Part shown: positions 51,550 to 61,894 of the stretch, one piece after another
Layout of the letters: every line of letters begins with the position of its first letter
Numbering within the stretch: position 1 is the stretch's first letter
Source of the DNA: Alteraquisediminimonas sediminicola
Lineage (GTDB): Bacteria; Pseudomonadota; Alphaproteobacteria; Sphingomonadales; Sphingomonadaceae
Length of the DNA stretch: 64,000 bases
Assembly: GCF_019740335.1 (NCBI RefSeq)
Contig: NZ_JAHXZS010000001.1
Location: 186,001-250,000, forward strand
Direction of reading: 5' to 3'
The notes under the pieces: model-generated
What the model was told of the DNA's origin: nothing
What the model saw: only the letters and a program-made list of their open reading frames with translations
The model's database searches: none
Translations under genes and position numbers: made by a program

Positions 51550-52176
51550 TCAGGCGGGTGCGAATTCCCCGGTTACGGGGTCCAACACATGCAATTTTCC
51601 GGCATCAATCGAGAACCACGCACCATGAAGCTCCAGCTTTCCAGCCTTTTCACGCTCCCGAATGCAGGCGAATGTCCGCAGATTGGCGATGCTGGTCTTG
51701 ATTGCCTCCAGTTCCAACTCATGCGTGGCGTTGCAGCCATGTTCGTGGATCACGCGATCACGGGCCTCGTCCAGCATGTGAATCCATGATGCGATAAACC
51801 CGCCTTCGCCCGGTGCCGCATCGGCGAAACGCTGGGACATGGCCGCCGCGATGCCACCACATTGCCCGTGGCCCATGACGACGATTTCTTCGACCTCCAA
51901 TTGGGTCACGGCAAATTCAAGCGCTGCCGACACGCCATGATGGCCCGGCGTGGTTTCGAAAGGCGGCACGAGATTGGCGATGTTACGGACGACGAACATC
52001 TCGCCGGGGGAGGCGTCAAAGATCGTCGCAGGATCAACTCGGCTATCGCAACAGGCGATCACCATCACCCGGGGCGATTGGCCATCCGCCAAAGTTGTCC
52101 AGCGTTCATGCTGCGTCATCCAGCCATTGGCGCGAAAACGGCGATAGCCGTCGATCATGTTGGTGAACATTGTCAT
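51550..52176 (-). CDS. Beta-class carbonic anhydrase
   Basis: A 208-residue enzyme that interconverts CO2 and bicarbonate. The zinc ligands are visible: Cys and the Asp-Arg dyad in [11 protein letters not shown] (about residue 44) and His plus Cys in [13 protein letters not shown] (about 103). [11 protein letters not shown] lies between, as is usual. The start [14 protein letters not shown] at 52176 fits the family; the much longer open frame upstream overlaps the lipA start and is not conserved. It is divergent from lipA, with 66 bases between the starts. Confidence 0.95.
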   Translation of the reverse strand: MTMFTNMIDGYRRFRANGWMTQHERWTTLADGQSPRVMVIACCDSRVDPATIFDASPGEMFVVRNIANLVPPFETTPGHHGVSAALEFAVTQLEVEEIVVMGHGQCGGIAAAMSQRFADAAPGEGGFIASWIHMLDEARDRVIHEHGCNATHELELEAIKTSIANLRTFACIREREKAGKLELHGAWFSIDAGKLHVLDPVTGEFAPA

Positions 52177-52242
52177 GACTTGCGGAGTTAGCTCTGAAAA
52201 TGGCGGGTGGCAAGACGGCTCGGGACGCTGTATGGGCATCGC

Positions 52243-53166
52243 ATGACCCAGATCATTCAAGAACAGGCCCCGGCAGAGCGCACCCGCAAGCCGGATTGGA
52301 TTCGCGTCAAAGCGCCGACCAGCGCGGGATATAATGAAACCCGCCAATTGATGAGACGGCTTAATCTCGCGACAGTGTGCGAAGAGGCGGCTTGCCCCAA
52401 TATCGGCGAATGCTGGACGAAAAAGCACGCGACGGTAATGATCTTGGGCGACACCTGCACCAGAGCCTGCGCCTTTTGCAACATCAAGACCGGCATGCCG
52501 CGCGCCGTGGACGCGATGGAGCCGCAGCATGTGGCGGATGCGGCGGCAGAAATGGGCCTGAAGCATATCGTCATCACCTCGGTTGATCGCGACGATCTGC
52601 CGGATGGCGGCGCGAGTCAGTTCGTCAAGGTGATCAATGCCCTGCGGGCCTCAACCCCCGACACGACCATTGAAATCCTGACGCCGGATTTTCGCAACAA
52701 GCGCGAACAGGCGTTGGAATCGATCGTGGCGGCGCGGCCCGATGTCTATAATCACAATCTCGAAACCGTGCCGAGGCTGTACCCAACGATTCGCCCCGGC
52801 GCGCGTTATTATGCGTCGCTGCGGCTGTTGGACACGGTCAAGCGGCTCGACCCGACGATCTTCACCAAATCGGGCGTGATGCTCGGCCTTGGCGAAGAGC
52901 GGATGGAAATCCATCAGGTGATGGACGATATGCGTTCGGCAGATATCGATTTCATCACCATGGGCCAATATCTCCAGCCGACTCCGCGTCATGCGAAGGT
53001 GATGGAGTTTGTCACCCCGAAGCAATTTGAAGGCTATGCCGCGATTGCCCGTGCCAAGGGCTTTTTACAGGTCGCCTCCAGCCCGCTGACGCGCTCAAGC
53101 TATCATGCCGATGCCGATTTCGCGCAGATGCGGGAGGCACGGAACGCGAAATTGGCCAAGGGCTGA
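52243..53166 (+). CDS. lipA: Lipoyl synthase
   Basis: A 307-residue radical-SAM enzyme that inserts two sulfurs into octanoyl groups. Both Fe-S clusters are seen: the auxiliary cluster cysteines in [14 protein letters not shown] and the radical-SAM CxxxCxxC in [15 protein letters not shown], then the conserved C-terminal [11 protein letters not shown] with the last cluster serine. The ATG at 52243 is preferred; the frame extends 12 codons upstream without homology. Its stop overlaps the next gene's ATG, so lipA and the COQ10-like gene are coupled, which is the usual alphaproteobacterial pair. Confidence 0.97.
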   Translation: MTQIIQEQAPAERTRKPDWIRVKAPTSAGYNETRQLMRRLNLATVCEEAACPNIGECWTKKHATVMILGDTCTRACAFCNIKTGMPRAVDAMEPQHVADAAAEMGLKHIVITSVDRDDLPDGGASQFVKVINALRASTPDTTIEILTPDFRNKREQALESIVAARPDVYNHNLETVPRLYPTIRPGARYYASLRLLDTVKRLDPTIFTKSGVMLGLGEERMEIHQVMDDMRSADIDFITMGQYLQPTPRHAKVMEFVTPKQFEGYAAIARAKGFLQVASSPLTRSSYHADADFAQMREARNAKLAKG

Positions 53167-53651
53167 TGGGGGTTTTCGCGGACCGGCGGCTGCTTCCCTA
53201 TACGCCGGAACAATTGTTCAATGTCGCGGCGGATGTGGAGCATTATCCCGAATTTCTGCCTTGGGTGTCGGCTATTCGCGTGGTCGAACGCGCGCCGACA
53301 TTGCTGCTGGTCGATCTTGTCGTCGGCTTTATGGGGTTCAGCGAACGCTATCGCTCACGCGTGACATTGGATGCGCCGCATGGGCTGGCGATCAGCTATG
53401 TCGATGGGCCGATGAAGCATCTGACCAGCCATTGGCAGTTTGATAGGGACAATGCAGGCGGTTGCCATGTCCAGTTCGATGTGGACTTTCAGTTTCGATC
53501 CCATGTGCTGAACATGCTGGCTAACCAGATGCTCGACCGCGCGGTGCATAAGATGGTCAACGCCTTTGAGGCGCGGGCGAGGGCGCTTTACGGTTCGCCA
53601 AATGGCGATGCGTCGGGCATCAACAATTCCAGCGCGCACAACGCCGCCTGA
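53166..53651 (+). CDS. START-domain COQ10/RatA-family protein
   Basis: A 161-residue protein with the typical RLLPYTPEQLFNVAADVEHYPEFLPWV opening and QFDVDFQFRSHVLNMLANQML near the C-terminal half. The family includes the mitochondrial coenzyme Q-binding COQ10 and E. coli RatA; in Alphaproteobacteria it is thought to help ubiquinone function. It follows lipA with an overlapping stop/start. Its 3' end overlaps the 3' end of the convergent pncC gene by 64 bases, which is unusually long. Confidence 0.92.
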   Translation: MGVFADRRLLPYTPEQLFNVAADVEHYPEFLPWVSAIRVVERAPTLLLVDLVVGFMGFSERYRSRVTLDAPHGLAISYVDGPMKHLTSHWQFDRDNAGGCHVQFDVDFQFRSHVLNMLANQMLDRAVHKMVNAFEARARALYGSPNGDASGINNSSAHNAA

Positions 53652-54118
53652 CGACGGATATCGCTGCGGCCTGAATTTTCCGCGAAATAGCGCGTGTCGG
53701 CGATAATAGTTTCCGGGTCTTCGCCGCGCCGCGCACGGGCGAACACGACGGTGCCGACCGGCTTTTTCTCGCTGCCACCACCCGGACCCGCAATCCCGGT
53801 AATCGCCACCGCGACATCGCAGCCGGAGCGTTCCAGCGCGCCCTGCGCCATCGCCCATGCGGTCGCAATCGAGACAGCGCCAAAGGTTTCCAGCACCTCG
53901 GCATTCACGCCCAGCATCTTGCGCTTGGCCTCGTTGCCATAAGTGATGAACCCCGCTTCGAACACATCGGATGAACCGGCGATTTCGGTGAGCGCGGCGG
54001 AGACGAGGCCGCCAGTGCAGCTTTCGGCCACGGCGATCTTCTTGCCCTTGCGGCGATTGGCGGTGATGACCGCTTTTGCCTGTACAATCAGGTCGGCGCT
54101 CAAGCCTGCGTCTTGCAT
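53588..54118 (-). CDS. pncC: Nicotinamide-nucleotide amidohydrolase (CinA C-terminal domain)
   Basis: A 176-residue stand-alone CinA C-domain: KKIAVAESCTGGLVSAALTEIAGSSDVFEAGFITYGNEAK and VAVAITGIAGPGGGSEKKPVGTV are signature motifs (the serine of ESCTGG is catalytic). It deamidates NMN in the pyridine-nucleotide salvage cycle. The partner N-domain is encoded 22 kb away. The ATG at 54118 has AAGG at suitable distance; a TTG at 54127 overlapping the upstream stop is an alternative. The 3' end overlaps the COQ10-like gene by 64 bases. Confidence 0.93.
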   Translation of the reverse strand: MQDAGLSADLIVQAKAVITANRRKGKKIAVAESCTGGLVSAALTEIAGSSDVFEAGFITYGNEAKRKMLGVNAEVLETFGAVSIATAWAMAQGALERSGCDVAVAITGIAGPGGGSEKKPVGTVVFARARRGEDPETIIADTRYFAENSGRSDIRRQAALCALELLMPDASPFGEP

Positions 54119-54123
54119 GTCAT

Positions 54124-54681
54124 TCAACCTTGCGTATCGCCAGCGCAGACCGAAAATGGTCCGGCTTTCTGACGGTTATTATTGGTTTCCGGCTTCATGG
54201 CGATTTCGACCAGCAAGGTCATCAGGCCAGTCAGATTTTCGGCGGGCAATGGCGATAGCACATTGATAAAGCGATCAACCATCGGGCAAGAATCGGGTTT
54301 TACTTCCTCGACCATCCCTTCGGTAATTGCGGCTTCCAAGATCGAACGAATCACGGAATCGCCGAGAAATGCTGGCAGTTCCGCCTTGGACATTTTGTCA
54401 ATGGCAGCCTTGGCGGCGGGCCATGCGCGGTCGGATTCAGGCCTCATCTTGGCGGCCATATCAAGGCCGAGCGTCGATAAGGCGCTGGTTTTCGGCAAGA
54501 CGGCGCGACAGCGACCTTCAAGGCTGGTGATCACCGATGGCAAGGCAAAGGCGATCACGCCATTGGCCTCGGTCCGGGTCAGGCATTGCGCCGCTTGCAC
54601 AGCAGGGGAGGCGAACAGTGTCGCCACAGCAATAACCCCGGAAATGGCGCGAAAATTGATCCGTGATACGCAACGGTTCAT
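54124..54681 (-). CDS. Hypothetical secreted protein
   Basis: A 185-residue protein with a clear signal peptide (cleavage near AVQA, about residue 30). The mature part has four cysteines (AAQCLTRTE, EGRCRAV, PDSCPMV, SVCAGD) that could form two disulfides, and mainly helical sequence. No family was recognised. It sits between ispDF (overlap of four bases) and pncC (stop within six bases of the ATG), so it is translated as part of an ispDF-X-pncC operon. The periplasmic location is inferred from the signal. Confidence 0.8.
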   Translation of the reverse strand: MNRCVSRINFRAISGVIAVATLFASPAVQAAQCLTRTEANGVIAFALPSVITSLEGRCRAVLPKTSALSTLGLDMAAKMRPESDRAWPAAKAAIDKMSKAELPAFLGDSVIRSILEAAITEGMVEEVKPDSCPMVDRFINVLSPLPAENLTGLMTLLVEIAMKPETNNNRQKAGPFSVCAGDTQG

Positions 54682-55871
54682 ACAATATTTCCTATCCGCA
54701 CGGTCGCAATGGCTTGGGCGGCGATGCCTTCGCGTCGCCCCGTAAAGCCGAGTTGTTCGGTGGTCGTGGCCTTGACGCTTACACTGTCCAAGTCAAGCTG
54801 CAACATTGCCGAGAGCGCATGGCGCATCGCATCGCGATGGGGGCCGATCTTGGGCGCTTCGCAGATGATGGTGACATCTACATGTTCGATCACGCCACCG
54901 CGCTGCGCGATGCGATCCCGCGCAAATTCCACGAAGCGGTGCGAGGCCGCGCCTTTATATTGCGGATCGGAGGGGGGGAAGTGCTGGCCAATATCGCCAT
55001 CGGCAATCGCGCCCAATAACGCATCGGTCAGCGCATGCAGCGCGACATCGGCATCGCTATGCCCGGCAAGCCGTTGATCGTGCGGGATCGGCACGCCGCA
55101 TAGATGAACGGTATCGCCCGGTTCAAACCGGTGAACATCGAACCCCATGCCGGTTCTTGTGCGCCAATTGGCCGTCATCAACGCCTCCATCCGCGCGAAG
55201 TCTTCATGATAGGTCAATTTATCGAGATATGCATCGCCTTTGACCATTGCGACGCGCCCGCCATCGGCCTGTAATATCCGCGCGTCGTCGGTGGCTTCCC
55301 GGCTGTCGTCCCAGATCTGATGGGCATGATATATCCCGGCAAAGCGAAAGGCTTGCGGTGTCTGCACCCGCCACAGGTCGTCGCGGCTCACGGCTTGGCC
55401 GAGATCGTCGCCGTCGCTATTGGACAGGCTATCCGCGACTGGCAGCACGGGAATCGCGCCCTCATGCGTGGCCAATGCGGCGATCAAATCATCGATCACG
55501 CGATGGGGCAGGCCGGGGCGCGCCGCATCATGGATCAAAATCTGTCCACATCTACCGGCCTCAGCAATGGCGTTCAGGCCGTTCAACACCGATTCCCGCC
55601 GGGTCGCGCCACCGGCCACCATCCGGATTTGCGCGGCAAATGGCCCGATGGCCGCGCGGCAAGCCTCGAATTGATCCGCGCCCGTCACGATCCACACCGC
55701 ATCAATCGCGTGATGGGTCAGCAGCGCCCGCACACTGTGGGCGAGCACGGTCTGACCTGCAAAGGGTTGAAATTGCTTAGGCGCATTCAATCCGGCACGC
55801 ACGCCCGCGCCCGCCGCGACGATCAGCGCGATTGTTTTTGGCGGGGCAGCAATGTTTGGCCGTTCGGTCAT
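54678..55871 (-). CDS. ispDF: Bifunctional IspD/IspF isoprenoid enzyme
   Basis: A 397-residue fusion. The N-domain (about 1-230) is the MEP cytidylyltransferase Isp[33 protein letters not shown] and [10 protein letters not shown]. The C-domain (about 235-397) is the MEcPP synthase IspF, with metal site [33 protein letters not shown] and the C-terminal [21 protein letters not shown]. It catalyses steps 3 and 5 of the MEP pathway. The fusion is usual in Alphaproteobacteria. It is divergent from dusB, with 82 bases between the starts. Confidence 0.97.
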   Translation of the reverse strand: MTERPNIAAPPKTIALIVAAGAGVRAGLNAPKQFQPFAGQTVLAHSVRALLTHHAIDAVWIVTGADQFEACRAAIGPFAAQIRMVAGGATRRESVLNGLNAIAEAGRCGQILIHDAARPGLPHRVIDDLIAALATHEGAIPVLPVADSLSNSDGDDLGQAVSRDDLWRVQTPQAFRFAGIYHAHQIWDDSREATDDARILQADGGRVAMVKGDAYLDKLTYHEDFARMEALMTANWRTRTGMGFDVHRFEPGDTVHLCGVPIPHDQRLAGHSDADVALHALTDALLGAIADGDIGQHFPPSDPQYKGAASHRFVEFARDRIAQRGGVIEHVDVTIICEAPKIGPHRDAMRHALSAMLQLDLDSVSVKATTTEQLGFTGRREGIAAQAIATVRIGNIV

Positions 55872-55953
55872 AGCATATGCCCATAGCCAAGGCTTGCTTG
55901 CCTGTCAGCCTCTTTGGGCATATAGGATTTGCCTGATTTTTAGGCAGGCGAAC

Positions 55954-56952
55954 ATGACGCAATATGGTCCCATAGAGATCGGTCCCGTGCGGATCGACGA
56001 ACCCGTGATTCTGGCCCCGATGACGGGCGTGACGGACAGGCCGTTTCGACGGCTGGTGCGGCGCTTTGGTTCGGGCCTGAATGTGACTGAAATGATCGCC
56101 AGCCAAGCCATGATCCGCGAAACGCGCCAATCGCTGCAAAAGGCCGCATGGGACCCGGTGGAAGAGCCTGTCTCGATGCAGCTTGCCGGTTGCGGGCCTT
56201 ATGAAATGGCCGAGGCCGCCAAGCTTAATCAGGATCGCGGCGCGGCGATTATCGACATCAATATGGGCTGCCCGGTCAAAAAGATCGTCAATGGCGATGC
56301 TGGTTCCGCACTGATGAAGGATTTGCCGCTCGCGGCCTCGATCATCGATGCGGTGGTGAAGGCGGTGACGGTCCCTGTCACGGTCAAGATGCGCATGGGC
56401 TGGTGCCATGAGAGCCTGAATGCGCCGGAATTGGCGCATATCGCCGAGGATCTGGGCGCCAAGCTCATCACCGTTCATGGCCGCACCCGTAATCAGATGT
56501 ACAAAGGGACCGCCGATTGGCGTTTTGTCCGCAGCGTCAAGGATGCGGTCAAACTGCCGGTCATCGTCAATGGCGATATTTGTTCGATTGAAGATGCGCA
56601 TGAGGCACTTGCGCAATCGGGCGCGAATGGCGTGATGATCGGGCGCGGGGCCTATGGCAAACCGTGGCTACTTGGTCAGGTCATGGCGGCGCTGGGCAAT
56701 CGCCCGGTGTTTGATACGCCCACCGTCGAAGAGCAATATCACATCATTGTCGAACATTATGAAGACATGCTCGACCTTTATGGCGCGCAGACGGCGGTGC
56801 CGCTCGCGCGCAAGCATATCGGCTGGTACACACGCGGCCTGACCGGCTCGGCGGAGTTTCGCAACCGCGTGAATTTCGAGGCGGACCCGAAGGTCGTGCT
56901 GGCCATGCTGGAGGAATTTTACCGGCCTTGGCGACAGCAGATCGCCGCCTGA
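55954..56952 (+). CDS. dusB: tRNA-dihydrouridine synthase B (NifR3)
   Basis: A 332-residue FMN enzyme that reduces uridines in t[46 protein letters not shown] (with the catalytic Cys), [17 protein letters not shown], and [13 protein letters not shown] then [14 protein letters not shown] are standard. The start [10 protein letters not shown] at 55954 has AGGCAGG upstream; the longer open frame overlaps the ispDF start. It precedes ntrB by 13 bases, the classic nifR3-ntrBC operon of Alphaproteobacteria. Confidence 0.95.
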   Translation: MTQYGPIEIGPVRIDEPVILAPMTGVTDRPFRRLVRRFGSGLNVTEMIASQAMIRETRQSLQKAAWDPVEEPVSMQLAGCGPYEMAEAAKLNQDRGAAIIDINMGCPVKKIVNGDAGSALMKDLPLAASIIDAVVKAVTVPVTVKMRMGWCHESLNAPELAHIAEDLGAKLITVHGRTRNQMYKGTADWRFVRSVKDAVKLPVIVNGDICSIEDAHEALAQSGANGVMIGRGAYGKPWLLGQVMAALGNRPVFDTPTVEEQYHIIVEHYEDMLDLYGAQTAVPLARKHIGWYTRGLTGSAEFRNRVNFEADPKVVLAMLEEFYRPWRQQIAA

Positions 56953-56965
56953 TGGCGTTCGCCTA

Positions 56966-58096
56966 ATGGTCTTTGGCAAATGGAGGGCGGCATCCGCGCC
57001 CACGCCCGATGCGGCGGAGATGATCGCCGCACTGCCTAATGCCGTGCTGCTGATCGGGCCGGATCATGTCGTCGTCGATGCGAATAATGCAGCGGAAAAT
57101 TTGTTTAATCAGAGCCGGAGCGCGATGATCGGTCGCCATAGCGGCGAATTGCTGCGCACGGCAGAAGGCGGCGCCTTGATGGCGGAGGATCTGTCCGAGG
57201 CCACGCCGGTCGCGGCCTATGACATTGATCTGATGCGGCAGGATCATCGCATCTTGCGGGTCGATCTGATGGCCACGCCAATGCCAGATCGGCCCGGCTG
57301 GATGTTGATCTGCCTGCACAATCGTTCTGCACCCTATCTGTCGGTCAGCGGCAATCGCCGCCGCAGCAATAGCCGCACCGCCGTCGGCGCGGCGGCGATG
57401 CTGGCGCATGAAATCAAGAACCCTTTGTCGGGCATACGCGGTGCGGCGCAGTTGATCCAAGGCGATGGCGATGAAACCAACGCCAGTATGACCCGGCTGA
57501 TCTGCAATGAGGTGGACCGCATCACGGCGTTGATCGACCGGATGGAGGGCTTCACCGATACCCGCGCATTCACCCCAAGTCCGGTCAATATTCATGCCGT
57601 GCTGGGCCATGCGATTGAACTGGCGCAGCATGGCTTTGGCGCGCGGGTAGAGTTCAAAGAAGTGTATGATCCGTCCTTGCCGGATGTGCTGGGCGATCAT
57701 GATATGCTGGTGCAGGTCATTCTCAACCTCATCAAAAATGCGGCGGAAGCGTTGGAACATACCCCCCATCCGCAGATTACCCTCACGACGGCCTATCGCA
57801 CCGGGGTGATGGTCGCCGACCGACGTAATGGCCGCGAAAAGCGCCGTTCGCTCCCGATTGAAGTATGCGTAATCGATAATGGGCCGGGCGTGGCCGAAGA
57901 CATTGCCGATCATCTGTTCGAGCCTTTTGTCTCCACCCGCACCGATCGGCCCGGTGGGCTTGGGCTGGCACTGGTAGACAAGCTGGTGCGCGATCTGGGC
58001 GGGATGATTGAATATGTGCGCGATACGGAGCGGGAACAGACGGTATTCCGGATGCTGCTCCCCCGCGTTGACGCAAAATCGAGGAAATTTGCATGA
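56966..58096 (+). CDS. ntrB: Nitrogen-regulation sensor histidine kinase NtrB
   Basis: A 376-residue cytosolic kinase. A PAS domain occupies about residues 18-130 (ALPNAVLLIGPDHVVVDANN). The phospho-acceptor is in AAMLAHEIKNPLSGIRGAAQL (about 148), and the ATPase domain has NLIKNAAEAL, DNGPGVAEDI and GGLGLALVDKL. It phosphorylates or dephosphorylates NtrC in response to PII. The stop overlaps the ntrC start by four bases (ATGA). Confidence 0.96.
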   Translation: MVFGKWRAASAPTPDAAEMIAALPNAVLLIGPDHVVVDANNAAENLFNQSRSAMIGRHSGELLRTAEGGALMAEDLSEATPVAAYDIDLMRQDHRILRVDLMATPMPDRPGWMLICLHNRSAPYLSVSGNRRRSNSRTAVGAAAMLAHEIKNPLSGIRGAAQLIQGDGDETNASMTRLICNEVDRITALIDRMEGFTDTRAFTPSPVNIHAVLGHAIELAQHGFGARVEFKEVYDPSLPDVLGDHDMLVQVILNLIKNAAEALEHTPHPQITLTTAYRTGVMVADRRNGREKRRSLPIEVCVIDNGPGVAEDIADHLFEPFVSTRTDRPGGLGLALVDKLVRDLGGMIEYVRDTEREQTVFRMLLPRVDAKSRKFA

Positions 58097-59535
58097 ACGT
58101 GACAGGCCGTATTTTGGTCGTGGACGATGACGAGGCGATTTGCACCGTTATTCGCGAAAAGCTGCGTCGCGATGGCCATAATGTCAAAACGGCAGGCTCA
58201 TTGTCGGAAATGCGCCAGGTCTTTCCTGAATTCGATCCGGAGTTGCTGGTGACGGATGTCATGCTGCCGGATGGCAATGGGCTGGACAATCTGCCCTCGC
58301 TGATCGCGGGTAATACCAATATGCCGGTCATCGTCCTGTCGGCGCAAAATACGCTGTCGACGGCAGTCCGGGCGAATGAGCAGGGCGCGTTTGAATATCT
58401 GCCCAAACCGTTCGACCTCGACCAATTGTCGCGCGCGGTGTTCGATGGTCTCGCCGCCCGCAAACGCGCCAGCGCCGCCAGCCCGGCTGCGCCTAGCTTT
58501 GGCGATGATCTGCCGTTGATTGGCCGGTCTGCGGCAATGCAAGAAGTCTATCGCATTATCGCCCGCGTCGTCGCCAATGAGTTGTCGGTGCTGATTCTTG
58601 GCGAATCCGGGACGGGCAAGGAACTTGTCGCCCGCGCGATCCATGATCTTGGCCCGCGCGCCGTCAAGCCCTTTGTCGCCATCAACATGGCGGCGATCCC
58701 GCGCGAATTGATCGAATCCGAATTGTTCGGCCATGAAAAAGGGGCGTTTACCGGGGCGACCGGGCGTTCAGCGGGGAAATTCGGACAGGCGCAAGGTGGC
58801 ACCTTGTTCCTTGATGAAATCGGCGACATGCCGATGGATGCGCAGACCCGGCTGTTGCGCGTACTGCAATCGGGCGAATATAGCCCCGTCGGCAGCGCCC
58901 AGACGATTGCCACCGATGTTCGCATCGTCGCCGCGACGCATAAGCATCTGCCGGAATTGATCGAAAAGCATCTCTTCCGCGAGGATCTGTATTACCGGCT
59001 GAACGTCGTGCCGATCCATTTGCCAGCCTTGCGGCAGCGGCTGGAAGACATTGCCGAACTCGCACGGCATTTTCTGGATAAGGCCACGCGTGAGGGACTG
59101 CCGCGCAAGCATCTGTCACAAGACGCGCTGGCGGTGCTGACGGATTATAGCTGGCCCGGCAATGTGCGTGAGCTGGAAAATCTGATGCGACGGCTCGCGG
59201 CCTTGGTGCGCGAGGAAACGCTGACTGGTGCGGTCATCAACCAATATCTGCGCGGCACCGACCGGCGCGAAGAAACGCCCGTATTATTGCCGAACGGGCA
59301 GGGGCTTTCTGCGGCGGTCGAGCAAAGCCTGATTGCGTTTTTTGCCCGATTTGGCGACGATTTGCCGCCTGATGGCCTTTATGATCGGGTGTTGGCCGAG
59401 GTCGAGTTGCCGTTATTGCGGCTGACGATGGCGGCAACCAAGGGCAATCAATTGCGGGCCGCGCGCTTGCTTGGCATCAACCGCAATACATTGCGCCAGA
59501 AATTACGGGATCACGGCCTGATAAGTGGGGCTTGA
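58093..59535 (+). CDS. ntrC: Nitrogen-regulation response regulator NtrC
   Basis: A 480-residue sigma54 activator. The receiver domain (1-120) has the phospho-Asp in LLVTDVMLPDG. The AAA+ domain shows GESGTGKELVARAIH (Walker A), ELFGHEKGAFTGAT (the GAFTGA sigma54 loop is intact), [13 protein letters not shown] and the arginine finger region. The C-terminal Fis-type HTH (LRAARLLGINRNTLRQKLRDHGL) ends it. It is translationally coupled to ntrB. Confidence 0.97.
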   Translation: MNVTGRILVVDDDEAICTVIREKLRRDGHNVKTAGSLSEMRQVFPEFDPELLVTDVMLPDGNGLDNLPSLIAGNTNMPVIVLSAQNTLSTAVRANEQGAFEYLPKPFDLDQLSRAVFDGLAARKRASAASPAAPSFGDDLPLIGRSAAMQEVYRIIARVVANELSVLILGESGTGKELVARAIHDLGPRAVKPFVAINMAAIPRELIESELFGHEKGAFTGATGRSAGKFGQAQGGTLFLDEIGDMPMDAQTRLLRVLQSGEYSPVGSAQTIATDVRIVAATHKHLPELIEKHLFREDLYYRLNVVPIHLPALRQRLEDIAELARHFLDKATREGLPRKHLSQDALAVLTDYSWPGNVRELENLMRRLAALVREETLTGAVINQYLRGTDRREETPVLLPNGQGLSAAVEQSLIAFFARFGDDLPPDGLYDRVLAEVELPLLRLTMAATKGNQLRAARLLGINRNTLRQKLRDHGLISGA

Positions 59536-59596
59536 TTTCGGGTCCTAATCTCGGGCACCTGTTGCACTATCGCGACAATGTGTTACTTTGGCCACA

Positions 59597-61894
59597 ATGA
59601 TGATCCGTGCGTTCTCCGACAGTTCGATATGGCAACGGCTGATCCGCCGCGTACAATTGTTGTCGCGGTCGCGGGTGTTCATTCCGTGGCTGGAAGGCAG
59701 CACATTCGCAGCCGCTGTGCTGATCGCCTTGTTTACCTATTATTATATTTCGCAGGAAAGCGGCACGATTGATCGCTTGCTCGCGCCCGGCATGGTCGCG
59801 TTGTTGCTGATCCTCAATCTCGTGCCGATTATCTGCCTGTTGGTATTGGTCGTGCGGCGAATCGCGCTGCGCCGCATCGCCCATATTCATGGCACGGGAC
59901 GGGGCCAACTCCATGTGCGGCTGGTGGCGCTATTTTCCTTCCTGTCCGCCATTCCGACGCTTTTTGTCGCGGCCTTTGCGGCGATGCTGTTCCAATATGG
60001 CGTCGACTTCTGGTTTTCGGACAAGGCGCGCACCGTGCTGCTCAATGCCGATCAGGTCGCCACGGCCTATGTCGCCGAAAACCGCACTCGTCTCAGCGCA
60101 GATGTGGAGGCGATGGGCGGCGATATTTCCGGCTATGCGCGTAGTTATGGCATGGAAGACCCCAATTTCGCGCAAGGTCTGGCGTGGCAGGTCGCCGCGC
60201 GTAACCTGTCCGAGGCGGCGGTCGTTGAGATTGGCGACGATGGCGCGCGTCGCCTTGTCGCCGGGGCCAATCTTGACTCACGCGGACTACAGGAACGCAT
60301 GCCGCAGGCGGCGCTCGCGGCATTACGTAGTGGCAAGCGCGTGTCGATCCATGATGCGATTGACCGGGTCGAGGCGATTACCCTGCTCGATCAAAAAGGC
60401 CGATGGTTTCTCTATGCCTCGCGCGCGGTCGATCCGGCAGTGCTGTCGAAAATCGCCCGCGCCAAGACGGCGCTTGGCGATTATGGCCAGTTGCTCAGCC
60501 GCGCAAGGTCGCTCCAGTTACGCTTTATCGCCGCTTTGTTGGTGCTGTCGCTCTTGATCGTCTGCATCGCGATGTTCATCGCCTATCGCGTGGCGGATCG
60601 GGTGGTGAGGCCGGTCAATGCCTTGGTCGATGCAGCCCGCAGCGTGGCGGCTGGTGATCTCAACGCCCGCGTCGCCCATTTGAACAGCCGTGACGAAATC
60701 GGCACACTCGCCAATGCATTCAACCGTATGACCCGCCGCTTGTCCGAACAGACCGGCGCGTTGATGCGGGCCAATGAATTGCTGGACCGCCGTCGCGAAT
60801 TGATCGAGGCCGTGCTGACCAGCGTATCCGCCGGGGTAATCGCGCTCGCGGAAGATCGCTCGATCCGGCTGGTGAACCGGTCGGCACTTGAAATGCTGTC
60901 GCGCAAGGAGGACGAGTTGGTGCTCGCTGCATTGGGCGAAGTGCTGCCGGAACTCGATGCCGTCATTACCGCCGATAAAAGTGAGGCAGTGGTGATGATG
61001 CAGGTCAATGATGCGCCGCGTACCCTTGCGGTGACGGTGGGACAGACCGACACTGGGGCCGTACTGACCTTTGACGATATTACCCAGCGCCTAGCCGATC
61101 AACGCACCGCTGCATGGTCGGATGTCGCAAGGCGGATCGCACATGAAATCAAGAACCCGCTGACGCCGATACAGCTTGCCGCCGAACGCCTGCAACGCCG
61201 TTATGGCCGCAACATGCCGGAAGACGATACGGTCTTCGCGCAATTGACCTCGACCATCGTTCGCCAGGTTGGCGATCTTCGCCGCATCGTCGATGAGTTT
61301 TCGTCCTTTGCGCGGATGCCCAAGCCGTTTTTCCGCCGGGAATCAATTGTCGATATCGTGCGCCAGACCGCCTTTTTGCAGGAGGTGGCGCATCCCGAAT
61401 TGAAATTCGCGCTGAATTTGCCGGATAATCTGCCGATCATGGTCTGCGACCGCCGTCAGATCAGCCAGGCGCTCATCAACATCATCAAGAACGCGACCGA
61501 AGCGATCCAGCCCCGGGTGCAGCAACAGCCCAGCTATCAAGGCCAGATCGACATCGCAATGATCGAAGATGGCGAGCGCCTATCCATCATCGTCGGCGAT
61601 AATGGCATCGGCCTGCCCAAAGAACGCGAAAGCATGACCGAACCCTATATGACGACACGGGCAGGGGGTACCGGCCTTGGCCTCGCCATCGTGCGCAAGA
61701 TCGTCGAGGAGCATTGCGGCACGCTGCGCTTCTCAGACCGCGAAGGCGATGGCGAAGGTGCCGTCGTTACGATGCAGTTCGATACGGCGGCGTTAATCCG
61801 CCTGCATGTAGAAGATGATGAGGAAACGGGCGTGGTCCATCAGGACGACGATCCGCTGCCCAGTATGAATCCGAGGGACAGGACCGACGCATGA
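59597..61894 (+). CDS. ntrY: Transmembrane sensor histidine kinase NtrY
   Basis: A 765-residue kinase with four membrane helices: two near the N-terminus, one at about 105-130 and one at about 310-335. These are followed by HAMP (RVVRPVNALVDAARSVAAGDLNARV), PAS (about 400-500), HisKA with AHEIKNPLTPIQLAAERLQRR (about 515) and an ATPase domain with NIIKNATEAI, DNGIGLPKERES and GGTGLGLAIV. It partners with NtrX in envelope and nitrogen or redox control. The ATG at 59597 is followed by a second ATG; neither has a clear ribosome site. It overlaps ntrX by ATGA. Confidence 0.95.
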   Translation: MMIRAFSDSSIWQRLIRRVQLLSRSRVFIPWLEGSTFAAAVLIALFTYYYISQESGTIDRLLAPGMVALLLILNLVPIICLLVLVVRRIALRRIAHIHGTGRGQLHVRLVALFSFLSAIPTLFVAAFAAMLFQYGVDFWFSDKARTVLLNADQVATAYVAENRTRLSADVEAMGGDISGYARSYGMEDPNFAQGLAWQVAARNLSEAAVVEIGDDGARRLVAGANLDSRGLQERMPQAALAALRSGKRVSIHDAIDRVEAITLLDQKGRWFLYASRAVDPAVLSKIARAKTALGDYGQLLSRARSLQLRFIAALLVLSLLIVCIAMFIAYRVADRVVRPVNALVDAARSVAAGDLNARVAHLNSRDEIGTLANAFNRMTRRLSEQTGALMRANELLDRRRELIEAVLTSVSAGVIALAEDRSIRLVNRSALEMLSRKEDELVLAALGEVLPELDAVITADKSEAVVMMQVNDAPRTLAVTVGQTDTGAVLTFDDITQRLADQRTAAWSDVARRIAHEIKNPLTPIQLAAERLQRRYGRNMPEDDTVFAQLTSTIVRQVGDLRRIVDEFSSFARMPKPFFRRESIVDIVRQTAFLQEVAHPELKFALNLPDNLPIMVCDRRQISQALINIIKNATEAIQPRVQQQPSYQGQIDIAMIEDGERLSIIVGDNGIGLPKERESMTEPYMTTRAGGTGLGLAIVRKIVEEHCGTLRFSDREGDGEGAVVTMQFDTAALIRLHVEDDEETGVVHQDDDPLPSMNPRDRTDA

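Noticed and set aside
51550-52566. Extended 338-codon form of the carbonic anhydrase
   Set aside because: The extra N-terminal 130 codons are antisense to lipA and unlike the family; the start at 52176 gives a normal-length enzyme.
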